Assembly: GCA_944324445.1 (NCBI GenBank)
Contig: CALUWL010000003.1
Coordinates: 1 to 64,000, forward strand
DNA from: Candidatus Gastranaerophilales bacterium
Lineage (GTDB): Bacteria; Cyanobacteriota; Vampirovibrionia; Gastranaerophilales; Gastranaerophilaceae
DNA: 64,000 nucleotides
Reading direction: 5' to 3'
Shown piece after piece: positions 13,145-22,788 of this stretch. Position numbers and translations under genes: made by a program. The notes beneath the pieces were generated by a model that worked only from the letters and a program-made list of their open reading frames with translations, searched no databases and had not been told where the DNA came from. The number at the start of each line of letters is the position of its first letter. Position 1 is the stretch's first letter.

Positions 13145-13832
13145 TTTTAGTTTTCATCCTTCCGCATGAATTATCTTCGTCACAATAACCTAATCTTTCA
13201 CATTTGGGAACCAAATGTTCAGCAAGCCAAGGTTCTTTTTCTTCAACTAAAGCACACATTTTTTTAACTAACATTCTTATTTCAAGCTGTGCCCTTGTGC
13301 ATAGTCTTAAATTTGCAAGGTGAATGAGTTCTCTTAAGTTAAGGCTGGTTACAAGCGAACTTACAGTTGCATTTGGTAAAATAGAGCGGGCATCTTCTCC
13401 TTTTATTCCGCTTTGCAGAAACTCTTGGTATAAGTTTGCAGTTTGCTCCATGTGATTTTTAAATTTTTCATAAAGCTCTTTGTTTGCTTCAATGGCAGGA
13501 GGTACTATAAAATCAAACTCACCTTTTTCTCTTACGTATCTTTGGGATTTTTGAGAAAAACTCATGTGTCTGTGTCTTACAAGTTGATGAGTTGCAGCTC
13601 TTGAAACGTTGTTTATTGCAAATGTAAGTTGTATATGTTCAATTGTGGAGTAGTGGCCTGATGAAATAACTTTCTTTATCAAAGAAAGCATTTTATCTTT
13701 ATCATTTGTGTGGTTTTCATAAATTTCAACAGCGCCATCTGCACTATAGCAAGTTCTGCAAGCAGTATAAACTACATCCAGAAGATTTTCCGGTATTGAA
13801 ATTAACTTAACTTCCATTTCTTTTTTAGCCAT
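13137..13832 (-). CDS. thyX: FAD-dependent thymidylate synthase ThyX
   Basis: Makes dTMP from dUMP using methylenetetrahydrofolate, FAD and NADPH. The ThyX signature [14 protein letters not shown] matches RHRxxSxxxxSxRY exactly. 231 residues if translation begins at the ATG at 13832 (MAKKEMEVK); an upstream in-frame GTG at 13844 has less support. A third possible start is the ATG at 13817. Having ThyX implies thymidylate is made without ThyA/DHFR coupling. Confidence 0.95.
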   Translation of the reverse strand: MAKKEMEVKLISIPENLLDVVYTACRTCYSADGAVEIYENHTNDKDKMLSLIKKVISSGHYSTIEHIQLTFAINNVSRAATHQLVRHRHMSFSQKSQRYVREKGEFDFIVPPAIEANKELYEKFKNHMEQTANLYQEFLQSGIKGEDARSILPNATVSSLVTSLNLRELIHLANLRLCTRAQLEIRMLVKKMCALVEEKEPWLAEHLVPKCERLGYCDEDNSCGRMKTKNG

Positions 13833-13852
13833 TTTAAACCCCACACATAAAT

Positions 13853-13879
13853 TTTTGGCTGGTCTTTAGCCAGCCAAAA
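13853..13879. terminator. Hairpin between rpmE and thyX
   Basis: Ten-bp perfect stem TTTTGGCTGG / CCAGCCAAAA around a 7-nt loop. It lies after the rpmE stop on the minus strand and before thyX; the following bases are only partly U-rich, so it may attenuate rather than stop transcription. Confidence 0.55.
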
Positions 13880-13891
13880 CGTTTTTTGTAA

Positions 13892-14092
13892 CTATTTTTT
13901 TTCGTAACGTTTTTTAAATCTTTCAACTCTACCTTCAGAGTCAAGAATTTTTTGGTTGCCTGTGTAAAAAGGATGGCAAGCGTTACAAATTTCAACTGTG
14001 ATGTTTTCTTCAACTGAACCAGTTTCGATTTCGTTTCCGCAAACACATTTTATAGTTGTTTTTTTGTAATCGGGATGGATATCTTTTTTCAT
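13892..14092 (-). CDS. rpmE: Ribosomal protein bL31
   Basis: 66-residue large-subunit protein. Starts [10 protein letters not shown], with cysteines at CVCG and [10 protein letters not shown] forming the zinc site of the Zn-containing (C+) form. A good Shine-Dalgarno (AAAGGA) precedes the ATG. It is first in the rpmE-thyX-prfA run; rpmE-prfA linkage is common in bacteria. Confidence 0.97.
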   Translation of the reverse strand: MKKDIHPDYKKTTIKCVCGNEIETGSVEENITVEICNACHPFYTGNQKILDSEGRVERFKKRYEKK

Positions 14093-14194
14093 TACTTTTT
14101 CCTTTATGCGATATTATCTGATATTAATATTTTATTTGCTCAAAAAAATATTTCAAGTTGCAAATAAAAATTATTAAATTAACCTTGTTTATTG

Positions 14195-14207
14195 TATAAT
14201 TCAAATT
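14195..14207 (+). promoter_or_regulatory. lepA promoter -10 box, apparently leaderless
   Basis: Perfect TATAAT at 14195-14200, exactly 7 nt before the lepA ATG at 14208. No room for a Shine-Dalgarno in an mRNA starting at the expected site. Confidence 0.55.
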
Positions 14208-16010
14208 ATGAAAAAACTTGAACATATAAGAAACTTTAGCATAATAGCTCACATTGACCATGGAAAATCTACTCTTGCAGATAGGCTGCTTGAAAAGACG
14301 GGTACTGTTACCAAGCGTGAAATGCAAGATCAACTGTTAGATACTATGGATATCGAGCGTGAGCGAGGTATTACAATTAAGCTAAATGCTGCCAAAATGA
14401 ATTATAAAGCCTCAGATGGTAAGGATTATATCTTAAATTTAATTGACACCCCCGGGCACGTTGATTTTTCTTATGAGGTATCCCGTTCTCTTGCTGCTTG
14501 CGAAGGCGCTTTACTTATAGTTGATGCAACTCAAGGTGTTGAAGCGCAGACATTGGCTAATGTTTATCTTGCGATGGAACAAAATCTTGAAATAATTCCT
14601 GTTATAAATAAAATTGATTTACCTTCTGCTGATGTTGAAAGAGTAAAAAAAGAAATTGAAGACGTCCTTGGAATAGACGCCTCTATGGCAATTCCAGTGA
14701 GTGCTAAAACCGGTGTTGGAATTGAAAATGTTTTAGAAGCGATAGTTAATTATATTCCTGCTCCGATTGATACATCAGATAAACCTCTAAGAGCACTTGT
14801 TTTTGATAGTGCGTATGATGCGTATTTGGGCACAATTTGCTTTTTTAAAGTTGTAGATGGCTCAATTAAACTCGGTGATAAGATTAAGTTTATGGCAACC
14901 GGTAAAGAATTTGATGTTATAGAGCTTGGTTTTCTAAATCCAAATAGAAATCAGGTTCAAGAACTTAAAACCGGCGAAGTTGGATATTTTGCAGGTTCTA
15001 TAAAAGAAATTACCCGTTTTGTTGGAGATACTATAACCCATGTTGAAAATCCTGCTCTAGAACCCTTGGAAGGATATAAAGAAGCAAAACCTATGGTATT
15101 TTCAGGTTTGTATCCTGTTAACAATGAAGATTATCATGAATTAAAAGAAGCACTTGAAAAATTAAAGCTTTCTGATAGCTCAATTACCTATGAACCCGAA
15201 ACATCAAATGCACTTGGTTTTGGTTTTAGGTGCGGTTTTTTGGGTATGCTCCATATGGAAATTGCTCAGGAAAGATTAGAAAGAGAATATAATTTATCTT
15301 TAATAACCACTGCTCCTTCGGTTATATATAAAGTTCATAAAACAGATGGGTCTGTAGTTGAAATCGATAATCCGGCTGAACTTCCTGCTGCTCAATATCG
15401 TGATTATATCGAAGAACCTTATGTAAGGGTTAATATTTTTACTCCAAACGATTTTGTTGGTACTTTAATGGAATTGTGTCAAGATAAAAGAGGCATATTT
15501 ATTAATATGCAATATATTGACGATATTAGAGTTAATCTTGAGTATCAACTGCCATTATCTGAAGTTATTACAGATTTTTACGATCAATTGAAATCGCGCT
15601 CCAAAGGTTATGCTTCGCTTGATTATGAATTTTGCGATTATAAAAAATCCGATCTTGTTAAAATGGATATTTTACTTGCAAATGAAGTAGTGGACGCTTT
15701 GTCTGTTATTTGTCATAAAGATAGTGCGTATAATATCGGTCAAAAGCTAACAAATAAATTAAAAGAAATTATACCAAGACAATTATTTGAAGTAGCTATT
15801 CAGGCTGCAATAGGCGGCAGAGTTATAGCTAGAACCAATATAAAAGCTTTAAGAAAATCTGTCTTGGATAAATGCTATGGCGGTGATATCTCTCGTAAAA
15901 GAAAGCTATTAGAAAAGCAAAAAAGAGGTAAAAAGCGCATGAAATCCGTTGGTAGAGTTGAAATACCGCAAGAAGCATTTATGGCAGTTTTATCTTTAAA
16001 TGAAGAATAA
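14208..16010 (+). CDS. lepA: Elongation factor 4 (LepA)
   Basis: Ribosome-associated translational GTPase. 600 residues, the standard length. G1 [11 protein letters not shown]2 around RGITIK, G3 DTPGHVDF, G4 NKID and G5 SAKTG are all visible. The C-terminal LepA-specific domain ends with [20 protein letters not shown], a family hallmark, and the protein lacks EF-G domain IV. The gene runs away from rpmE and ends one base before the stop of the Nudix gene. Confidence 0.97.
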   Translation: MKKLEHIRNFSIIAHIDHGKSTLADRLLEKTGTVTKREMQDQLLDTMDIERERGITIKLNAAKMNYKASDGKDYILNLIDTPGHVDFSYEVSRSLAACEGALLIVDATQGVEAQTLANVYLAMEQNLEIIPVINKIDLPSADVERVKKEIEDVLGIDASMAIPVSAKTGVGIENVLEAIVNYIPAPIDTSDKPLRALVFDSAYDAYLGTICFFKVVDGSIKLGDKIKFMATGKEFDVIELGFLNPNRNQVQELKTGEVGYFAGSIKEITRFVGDTITHVENPALEPLEGYKEAKPMVFSGLYPVNNEDYHELKEALEKLKLSDSSITYEPETSNALGFGFRCGFLGMLHMEIAQERLEREYNLSLITTAPSVIYKVHKTDGSVVEIDNPAELPAAQYRDYIEEPYVRVNIFTPNDFVGTLMELCQDKRGIFINMQYIDDIRVNLEYQLPLSEVITDFYDQLKSRSKGYASLDYEFCDYKKSDLVKMDILLANEVVDALSVICHKDSAYNIGQKLTNKLKEIIPRQLFEVAIQAAIGGRVIARTNIKALRKSVLDKCYGGDISRKRKLLEKQKRGKKRMKSVGRVEIPQEAFMAVLSLNEE

Positions 16011-16586
16011 TTATTTTATTCTGTTCAGTGCAAAGAATATTCCGCAAACTGTTGCTGTTGCAACAGATAATTCTTTTGATGTTTCTAAAATAAATTGTCT
16101 TATTTTGCTTGCAGGAACATAAGTTCTTGCTTCAATTATTCCACCATCAGATATTGGGTCTTTTAAAATTCTATCTTCATCAAGTACAGCTGTTACATAG
16201 CTTATTGTTTCAGATGATAGTCCTGCAGATGTTGAACTGTTTAATAGTTCAACATAGATATTATCTGCTGCATGTCCAGTTTCTTCGAGTAGTTCTTTTT
16301 TAGCACACTTAATTAGTGTTTCGTTGCAATCAATGTCGCCAATTAAACCGGCGGGAGATTCAAGACAAAATTGAGCCTTATCCTCTGCGTAAATTGGCGG
16401 TCTTTTTGTTTTTAAAAACAGGAAATTGTATTCATCTTTTTTCTTTATTAAAGTAGTTATAACAACAGCGCTATCTTTTTCGCTTGAATCATTTGTTCTT
16501 TTAACATAATACCATTCATTTCCTGATGGAGAAGTCGCTGCTTTTAGCTGTAGAAATTTTGTTTCGTATAATATTTTATTTTCCAT
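16011..16586 (-). CDS. Nudix hydrolase (ADP-ribose pyrophosphatase-like)
   Basis: 191 residues from the ATG at 16586, chosen because GAGGAG lies 7 nt upstream; a TTG six bases earlier is less likely. The Nudix box runs from GLIGDIDCNE through AKKELLEETGHAAD, with the REUXEE part present as KELLEE (Lys replacing the usual Arg). Substrate is not determinable; the layout resembles ADP-sugar pyrophosphatases. It overlaps thiE by 11 nt and is probably translated with it. Confidence 0.8.
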   Translation of the reverse strand: MENKILYETKFLQLKAATSPSGNEWYYVKRTNDSSEKDSAVVITTLIKKKDEYNFLFLKTKRPPIYAEDKAQFCLESPAGLIGDIDCNETLIKCAKKELLEETGHAADNIYVELLNSSTSAGLSSETISYVTAVLDEDRILKDPISDGGIIEARTYVPASKIRQFILETSKELSVATATVCGIFFALNRIK

Positions 16587-17601
16587 TTTCAATCTCCTCT
16601 ATAAATCTTTTAACTGTTTTTTCAGGATTTTCGCTATTCATCAGGGCTCTTATTACCGCAATTCTATCAGCACCTGCCTTTATAACGCTATTTACATTGT
16701 TTTCATCAATTGAACCTATAGCGTAAAATGGTATATTAATGTTTTCTTTTACCCATTTAACATATTCAAGACCCACAGGGGTTGTGTTTGGTTTTGTCGG
16801 AGTTTTAAAAACCGGACCTACTCCAATATAATCGGCTCCGTTTTGTTGCGCTATAATTGCATCATCCGGCTTATGAGTTGATATTCCGATTATTTTATCG
16901 TCGCCAAGAATTTTTCTTGCATCACTTATTGAAATATCATCCTGTCCTAAATGAACTCCGTCGCTATCTAAAATTTTTGCAATATCAACTCTGTCGTTTA
17001 CTATAAATAAGGCATTATACATAGAACACAGTTGTCTTAGCGCTTGACCTGTTTTTATTATTTCAGATGCTGATTTATTTTTTTCTCTGTATTGAATAAT
17101 TTTAACGCCTGCATTTAAAATTTGCGCTACTTTATCTAAAAATTCATTTTGAGAACTAAAATTATCCGATGATGTAATAAGATATATGTTTTTATCTTTT
17201 AAAAGTACGTTTTTAATATTAGTTTGTTGTTTCATAGAAATTAATTCCGTTATTTCTTTTTCAATTATATATATTTCATATCTGTATTTATCGCTTAAAT
17301 GACCATATTCGCTCAACACTCTTAAGCCTTCTTGAACTCTTTTAAGATTAGCCCTTAATACATTAGTGTTTTCATTTTTTTTTGAAATATTTTCAATTGA
17401 TGTTCCAACATCATTTAAAGTATCTCTTGATGAGATTAAATTGTCATAATTTTTATCAAAGAAAATTGATATTTCATGCCTGATATTTTTTAATTTTTTA
17501 GTCAGGTTTTGATTGTTTAATTGAAAACGAGTGTATTCTTCTATACACCTCAAACCTTCATTTACACGATTCAAATTTGCATCAATTATTCGATAGTTCA
17601 T
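16576..17601 (-). CDS. thiE: Thiamine-phosphate synthase, two-domain cyanobacterial type
   Basis: Joins HMP-PP and thiazole phosphate to thiamine monophosphate. At 341 residues it is much longer than the roughly 210-residue single-domain ThiE. Residues about 1-130 (ANLNRVNEGLRCIEEY... and a second VLRANLKRVQEGLRVLSEY) form the extra helical domain, and residues about 150-341 the TIM barrel with QYREKN, NDRVDIA, DGVHLGQDD and GVGPVF. This layout is known from cyanobacterial ThiE and supports a cyanobacterial-lineage host. A TATAAT-type -10 lies about 45 nt upstream. Confidence 0.9.
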   Translation of the reverse strand: MNYRIIDANLNRVNEGLRCIEEYTRFQLNNQNLTKKLKNIRHEISIFFDKNYDNLISSRDTLNDVGTSIENISKKNENTNVLRANLKRVQEGLRVLSEYGHLSDKYRYEIYIIEKEITELISMKQQTNIKNVLLKDKNIYLITSSDNFSSQNEFLDKVAQILNAGVKIIQYREKNKSASEIIKTGQALRQLCSMYNALFIVNDRVDIAKILDSDGVHLGQDDISISDARKILGDDKIIGISTHKPDDAIIAQQNGADYIGVGPVFKTPTKPNTTPVGLEYVKWVKENINIPFYAIGSIDENNVNSVIKAGADRIAVIRALMNSENPEKTVKRFIEEIENGK

Positions 17602-17672
17602 AAAAAATTACCATTGCGACTATATATTTATGATTATAGCTAATTTTTATAAATTTTAATAGTCTGTTTTTT

Positions 17673-18239
17673 ATGAAGGATGATTTAGAAAAATTAATTT
17701 TAAGAGCTCAAAAAGGCGATAATAAAGCTCTTTGCGATTTAATCAAGAAAGAACAAACTAATATTTATACCACTTTGTTTTATTTAAAAAAAGATGAAAA
17801 TGATATAGCAGATATTATGCAAGATGTTTTGATTAAATTAACTAAAAGATTAAATCAATTGAAAAATCCAGCATTTTTTAAAACGTGGTTAAATCAAATT
17901 ATAATAAATTCCTATTATGATTATTTAAGAAAAAACAAAAAGAAAATTTTAACAATAAATCCTTATAAACCTGATGAAGAAGTTGAATTTGAAATTCCGG
18001 ATAATTCAACTAATCCGCAAAATACAATTTTATACACAGAACTTGATAATATAATAAAAAATGCTATTCAAAGTTTGCCTATACAATATAAAATTCCAAT
18101 TGCTCTAAGGGAAATTCAAGGATTGAGTTATGATGAAATATCCAATATTACAAATACTTCAATTGGTACTGTAAAATCACGTATTTCAAGGGCAAGAGCC
18201 AAAATTAAAGATGATATAGCAAGATATTCTAGGAGCTAG
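17673..18239 (+). CDS. ECF-type RNA polymerase sigma factor
   Basis: 188 residues. Sigma region 2 covers about residues 10-85 (DENDIADIMQDVLIKL, core-binding and -10 recognition), region 4 about 125-180 with helix-turn-helix LSYDEISNITNTSIGTVKSR. No extra domain. A TATAAA-like -10 lies upstream. The next ORF starts 2 nt after it and may encode its regulator. Regulon unknown. Confidence 0.88.
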   Translation: MKDDLEKLILRAQKGDNKALCDLIKKEQTNIYTTLFYLKKDENDIADIMQDVLIKLTKRLNQLKNPAFFKTWLNQIIINSYYDYLRKNKKKILTINPYKPDEEVEFEIPDNSTNPQNTILYTELDNIIKNAIQSLPIQYKIPIALREIQGLSYDEISNITNTSIGTVKSRISRARAKIKDDIARYSRS

Positions 18240-18241
18240 CT

Positions 18242-18496
18242 ATGATTGAACTTGATTTTTTAGACGAACAAATAAACAGATACTACGATAAAGAGATGAA
18301 TGAAAGCGAAATTATAGCATTTGAAGCCAAAATGCAGTCATCTTTTGGAATAAAATCTTATGTAGATGAAAAATGCTATGGAAATTACAAAATATCTAAC
18401 TCTATTAATATTGCTAAATACAGGGCTCAAAGAACAGCTTCTGAAATTACAAGTAATTTTTTTAATGAAAAAATTAAGAAAAAATTATTCCTTTAA
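18242..18496 (+). CDS. Small protein, possible cytoplasmic anti-sigma factor
   Basis: 84 residues. The start resembles the N-terminal part of anti-sigma factors (a short acidic helix, LDEQINRYYDKEMNESE, like the LxxYLDGEL segment), but there is no transmembrane helix and no zinc HxxxCxxC motif. Position 2 nt after the sigma gene is the main argument. Its 3' end overlaps the convergent 107-aa gene by 12 nt. Confidence 0.55.
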   Translation: MIELDFLDEQINRYYDKEMNESEIIAFEAKMQSSFGIKSYVDEKCYGNYKISNSINIAKYRAQRTASEITSNFFNEKIKKKLFL

Positions 18497-18808
18497 TTCT
18501 ATGCCATTGCTTTTTAGTGCTTGTATAAAATTTTCAGCAGTGCGTTTTTGGACATCAGTTGGCACAATTCTAAGCAATTCAACTGTTTTTGATATAACTT
18601 CGTCTTCATCATACCAGCGTTTGCCGCCATTTAAGGGTTTTGCCATAGCATAAAATCTTTCAAGTGTTTCTTTAGAAACCTTTTCTTCTATGCTTTTTAG
18701 GAAGATTTCAGCTTGTTCTCTTAATTCAGATTTATAGTCTTTTAACATGTTTATAACTTTTAGTAAGAGTGGATCATGGTCGTACCATCTTTTATATTCT
18801 TGCGCCAT
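18485..18808 (-). CDS. Conserved-looking helical protein with an internal repeat
   Basis: 107 residues, no recognised family. It contains a duplicated motif: YKRWYDHDPLLLKVINML near the start and GKRWYDEDEVISKTVELL near residue 60, each followed by a charged helix. The ATG has GGAGAAG upstream and overlaps the murA end by 17 nt, so it is likely co-expressed with murA. Function unknown. Confidence 0.7.
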   Translation of the reverse strand: MAQEYKRWYDHDPLLLKVINMLKDYKSELREQAEIFLKSIEEKVSKETLERFYAMAKPLNGGKRWYDEDEVISKTVELLRIVPTDVQKRTAENFIQALKSNGIELKE

Positions 18809-20111
18809 TGTCTTCTCCTGTATATATTTTTTTTATAGCTTCGTCATTGATTCTTGTTGCATCAATATTTAGGCCTCTTAGTTTTTCAACAAAATTTTCA
18901 TAGCCTCTATCTATATGATTTAACGCACCAATTTCAGTTTCACCTCTTGCCATAACTGCAGCCGTAACGAGTGCTGCTCCTGCTCTTAAATCGGTTGATT
19001 CAACTTGAGTACCAACAAGACAATCTACACCTTTTATTATCGCATGCTTTTTATTTACGATAATATTAGCACCCATTTTCCAAAGTTCTTGTATGTGCAT
19101 GAACCTATTTTCATATAGACTCTCAGTTACAACTGATATACCATCAGCACAACACAATAATGCCATAGCTAATGCTTGAAGATCAGTTGGAAACCCGGGG
19201 TAAGGTTGTGTTATAAAGTTCATAGGTTTTAAGCGCTTATTGTTTGAAACCTCCATTGTATTCGGGTCGATTAATTTAATATTAGCACCCATTTCAAGAA
19301 GTTTGCCTGTAAATAATGTAAGGTGATTTGGAAATATATTCCTTATAATACCATGTCCTTTTGAAGCAATTATTATGCTCATATATGTTCCTGCTTCAAT
19401 TCTATCCGGTATGGTTGTATATTCGCATCCTCTTAAATCACTTTGTTTAACACCTGTAATAACAATTTGACTTGTTCCTGCGCCATCGATTTTTGCCCCC
19501 ATGGACTTAAGAAAATTTGCTAAATCGACAATTTCAGGTTCTTGAGCTGCATTTTGGATAATTGTTGTACCATCAGCTAGAACCGATGCCATCATAACAT
19601 TTTCAGTTGCACCAACAGAAGGAATATCAAAGCAAACAGTGGCACCGATTAATTCTTTGGCTTTTGCTATAACATAACCATCATCTATTTGACATTCACA
19701 TCCAAGTGCTTCAAGTCCTTTGATATGAAAATTAACACGCCTTTCACCTATTTTGCAACCACCCGGAAGGGCAACTTTTGCTTCCTTAAGTCGTCCAACA
19801 AGCGCGCCTAGTACAACAAAACTTGCACGCATTTTTGAAACATAGTCTTTTTCTGCGGTGCAATTTGTTAGGTTGCTTGAATCTATTTCAATTTTTTTAA
19901 GTTTTTTATCATATGAAGTAATAGCACCAAGGCCATTTAAAACTTCCAACATTATTTCAACATCTGTGAGTTCAGGCACATTATGTATAATACATTTATC
20001 AGCAGCCAAAAGGGAAGCAGCCATTAATTTTAAAACCGAATTCTTAGCTCCGCTAATAGTAACTTCGCCTTGCGCAGGGTTTAGACCTTTTATTATTAAT
20101 TTTTCGCTCAA
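18792..20111 (-). CDS. murA: UDP-N-acetylglucosamine 1-carboxyvinyltransferase
   Basis: First committed step of peptidoglycan synthesis. 439 residues. The active-site cysteine loop reads LPGGCKIGERRVNFH, so the enzyme keeps the fosfomycin-target Cys. Other hallmarks: SGAKNSVLKL near the start, RAGAALV and a DRGYENFVEKL end. The start is TTG at 20111 (Ser-Glu-Lys next), supported by AAAGGA seven nt upstream. Confidence 0.95.
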   Translation of the reverse strand: MSEKLIIKGLNPAQGEVTISGAKNSVLKLMAASLLAADKCIIHNVPELTDVEIMLEVLNGLGAITSYDKKLKKIEIDSSNLTNCTAEKDYVSKMRASFVVLGALVGRLKEAKVALPGGCKIGERRVNFHIKGLEALGCECQIDDGYVIAKAKELIGATVCFDIPSVGATENVMMASVLADGTTIIQNAAQEPEIVDLANFLKSMGAKIDGAGTSQIVITGVKQSDLRGCEYTTIPDRIEAGTYMSIIIASKGHGIIRNIFPNHLTLFTGKLLEMGANIKLIDPNTMEVSNNKRLKPMNFITQPYPGFPTDLQALAMALLCCADGISVVTESLYENRFMHIQELWKMGANIIVNKKHAIIKGVDCLVGTQVESTDLRAGAALVTAAVMARGETEIGALNHIDRGYENFVEKLRGLNIDATRINDEAIKKIYTGEDNGARI

Positions 20112-20152
20112 TTTTATATCCTTTTCTAACTGATTTTAGTATAAATTGACAC

Positions 20153-20175
20153 TCTTTTAAAGGAAAAGAGTTAAA
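20153..20175. terminator. Hairpin between yidC and murA
   Basis: ACTCTTTT and AAAAGAGT arms around a 4-5-nt loop downstream of the yidC stop on the minus strand. On that strand no clean U-run follows the stem, so termination is uncertain. Confidence 0.4.
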
Positions 20176-20196
20176 AATAAAATTTTTGTAGGATAT

Positions 20197-21315
20197 TTAT
20201 TGTTTATTTGAGTCATTTTTGCTATCAATTACTTTAGCATCAATAACTTTTGCATCAATTATACCATTTTTTTCATTTTTTTGAGCTTCTTTTTTGCGTT
20301 CTTCAATTTCCAATTGTTTATTTATAACAATTGTCTGCACTATTTGGAATATATTACTTGTAACAAGGTATAATAGCGCCCCTGCCGGTATTGGAATAAA
20401 TACAAATGTGAGAATAATCATAACGGGCATAATCGTACCCATAGATTTTTGTATTGCAGCTTGTGTAGCGTCTTGATTTTTAGTTTGGGTTGTTGCCATC
20501 ATTACTTTTTGAGATAACCAAATTGTTAGACCAAACAGTGCTACAAGCAGTATAACATCATAATGTATTTGATTTTGCGCAGGAATCGTTGGAACCGTTG
20601 CAATTAATATATCTCCTCTGCGAGCAAATTCGATATTTTCAGTTTCTTTTGTCATAATATTCATGACAGAAACATCAGCTTTTTGTACTTTATCTAGCTG
20701 TGAGAATTTTAAATTTAAGTTATCAAGAGAAATTTTAAGTTCAACCGGTTTATCTGTTTCAATATCGCCTTGAATACTAACTGCTCTTTGAGGTTTTTCA
20801 ATTTTAACATTGTCAATAATTTCATTATTTTCAAGATAAACTTTAGCTGATTTTCCTGCTTGGAATTGCGCGTTTTTAGCTATTGAAAATTTCCCGTCTA
20901 AAGAAACACCTGCATTTGACTTAATTGTAGAATCTAGTCTATTAATAAATAGAAAATGAGTATTACCTGCCATTTGAATAAAAGAAGGACTCATTAATGC
21001 GCTATAGAGCATAATAAATACAGGAATTTGAATTAACATAGGTAAACATCCTGCAGTAGGATTAAAGTTATGTTCTTTATAAAATTCCATCATTTTTTGC
21101 TGCATTAATTGAGGATTGTTTTTATATTTTTCCTGAATCATCTTCATTTTAGGGGTAAGTTGTTGCATATTTTTCATTGAACGTTGTTGTGAAACGTTAA
21201 TAGGCCATAAGCAAATGCGCATTAAAATTGTAAAAATTATGATTGCCATGCCATAGCTTCCAGCAAATTGCGCTAATTTTCCAAGTATATTGATTGTTAA
21301 TGTAACAAAGTCCAT
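20197..21315 (-). CDS. yidC: Membrane protein insertase YidC/Oxa1
   Basis: Inserts and folds inner-membrane proteins with or without SecYEG. 372 residues from the ATG at 21315, chosen because GAGGAG lies just upstream; an open frame extends to 21369 but lacks such a site. N-terminal transmembrane segment (YGMAIIIFTILMRICLWPI), a periplasmic insert of about 130 residues, then the conserved hydrophobic core. The charged C-terminal tail contains a short repeat, IDAKVIDAKVIDSK. Confidence 0.92.
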   Translation of the reverse strand: MDFVTLTINILGKLAQFAGSYGMAIIIFTILMRICLWPINVSQQRSMKNMQQLTPKMKMIQEKYKNNPQLMQQKMMEFYKEHNFNPTAGCLPMLIQIPVFIMLYSALMSPSFIQMAGNTHFLFINRLDSTIKSNAGVSLDGKFSIAKNAQFQAGKSAKVYLENNEIIDNVKIEKPQRAVSIQGDIETDKPVELKISLDNLNLKFSQLDKVQKADVSVMNIMTKETENIEFARRGDILIATVPTIPAQNQIHYDVILLVALFGLTIWLSQKVMMATTQTKNQDATQAAIQKSMGTIMPVMIILTFVFIPIPAGALLYLVTSNIFQIVQTIVINKQLEIEERKKEAQKNEKNGIIDAKVIDAKVIDSKNDSNKQ

Positions 21316-21371
21316 TATTTTCTCCTCATGTGTCAAAAAATTGTTATATATAAATTTTACTATAAACATGA

Positions 21372-21383
21372 TAAAATCAATTT
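21372..21383 (+). promoter_or_regulatory. mnmE -10 box, apparently leaderless
   Basis: TAAAAT (21372-21377) followed by 6 nt and the ATG at 21384; no Shine-Dalgarno is present. Confidence 0.45.
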
Positions 21384-22709
21384 ATGGAAAATAATTTTGA
21401 TACAATTGTTGCAACAGCAACCCCATTAGCATATAGTGCAGTCGGAATAATTAGAATATCAGGCAAGAACTCTTTTTTTATTGCTGAATCAATTTTTTCA
21501 AAAAAAATTGTTCCAAAAAAGATTAATTATGGCTATATAGTTGATAATTCAAAGAAATTAGATGAGGTTGTATTGCTGCCTTTTGTTGCTCCTCACAGTT
21601 ATACAGGAGAGGATGTAGTTGAAATCCAGACCCATGGCAGTCCTGTAATTATTAATTCAATAATAGAACTTATAATTTCTAAAGGTGCAAGAATGGCACA
21701 AAAAGGCGAATTTACTAAACGCGCTTTTTTAAATCATCGTATAGATTTATCTCAAGCTGAAGCAGTATTAGATATTATAAATTCAAAGGGAACAAAATCA
21801 ACTGAAAATGCGCTTGCAAATCTTGGCGGCTACTTAAAAGATAAAATAAATTTTCTTAAAAAGGATTTAACCGAGTTATATTCAAAAATTATTGCATCAA
21901 TCGATTTTCCTGAAGATGTGGCTGAAATTGAATCAAAAGATATCGTTTCGATATGTAATGATAAAATTCTTGAAATTGACAATATTTTAAAAAATTCATC
22001 TAGCCACGATTTTATAAGAGATGGAATTAATGTATGCTTAATTGGGAAGCCAAATGTCGGCAAAAGTTCGCTTTTTAATTCTCTTTTAAATTATACTAGA
22101 GCAATAGTTACCCCAATTGAAGGCACTACAAGGGATACCATAAAAGAAGCTGTTAATTTAAACGGATATATTATTAATTTTGTAGATACTGCAGGAATCA
22201 GAGATAAAGACAAGGCTGATGTAGTTGAAAAAATTGGTATCGAAAATTCGCTAAAGACAATAGAAACATCAAATATTGTTTTGTTTTTATTTGAAAATTC
22301 AATTGATGAAATAGATAAAAATTTGATTGAATTTGCAAAAGACAAAGAAATTCTTTATATTCAAACAAAATGCGATATAAACAAACCAACATCAGAAAAT
22401 AACGCAATTAACATAAGTTCTATGACAGGTTTTGGAATAAACATTCTTAAAGATAAAATTTATGAAATAGTTCAAAAGCTAGCACCCGAAGAATTAGATT
22501 ACACTACAAATAAAAGACAGCAGACTTGTTTGATTCAGGCAAAAAATGCTTTATTGAATGTTATTGAAACTTCTGAATTTAACTGTGAACCGGATTTATT
22601 TGCAATGGATTTAAAATCTGCAATTTTATCATTAGGAGAAATTGTTGGCGAAGTATTTACCGATACTATTCTTGACGATATTTTCAGTAATTTCTGCATT
22701 GGAAAGTAA
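21384..22709 (+). CDS. mnmE: tRNA modification GTPase MnmE (TrmE)
   Basis: With MnmG forms the 5-carboxymethylaminomethyl group on U34 of tRNAs. 441 residues. N-terminal folate-binding domain, then the G domain with GKPNVGKSSLFNSL, DTAGIRD, and the final CIGK matching the family C-terminal C[IL]GK with the catalytic Cys. Divergent from yidC, an arrangement (yidC next to mnmE) known in many bacteria. Confidence 0.96.
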   Translation: MENNFDTIVATATPLAYSAVGIIRISGKNSFFIAESIFSKKIVPKKINYGYIVDNSKKLDEVVLLPFVAPHSYTGEDVVEIQTHGSPVIINSIIELIISKGARMAQKGEFTKRAFLNHRIDLSQAEAVLDIINSKGTKSTENALANLGGYLKDKINFLKKDLTELYSKIIASIDFPEDVAEIESKDIVSICNDKILEIDNILKNSSSHDFIRDGINVCLIGKPNVGKSSLFNSLLNYTRAIVTPIEGTTRDTIKEAVNLNGYIINFVDTAGIRDKDKADVVEKIGIENSLKTIETSNIVLFLFENSIDEIDKNLIEFAKDKEILYIQTKCDINKPTSENNAINISSMTGFGINILKDKIYEIVQKLAPEELDYTTNKRQQTCLIQAKNALLNVIETSEFNCEPDLFAMDLKSAILSLGEIVGEVFTDTILDDIFSNFCIGK

Positions 22710-22788
22710 TTAACATTACTTTACAAATAAGCAATTATTGATGAAATATATACTTAATATATATGTAGTCGATACAAGGAAAAGCAAA

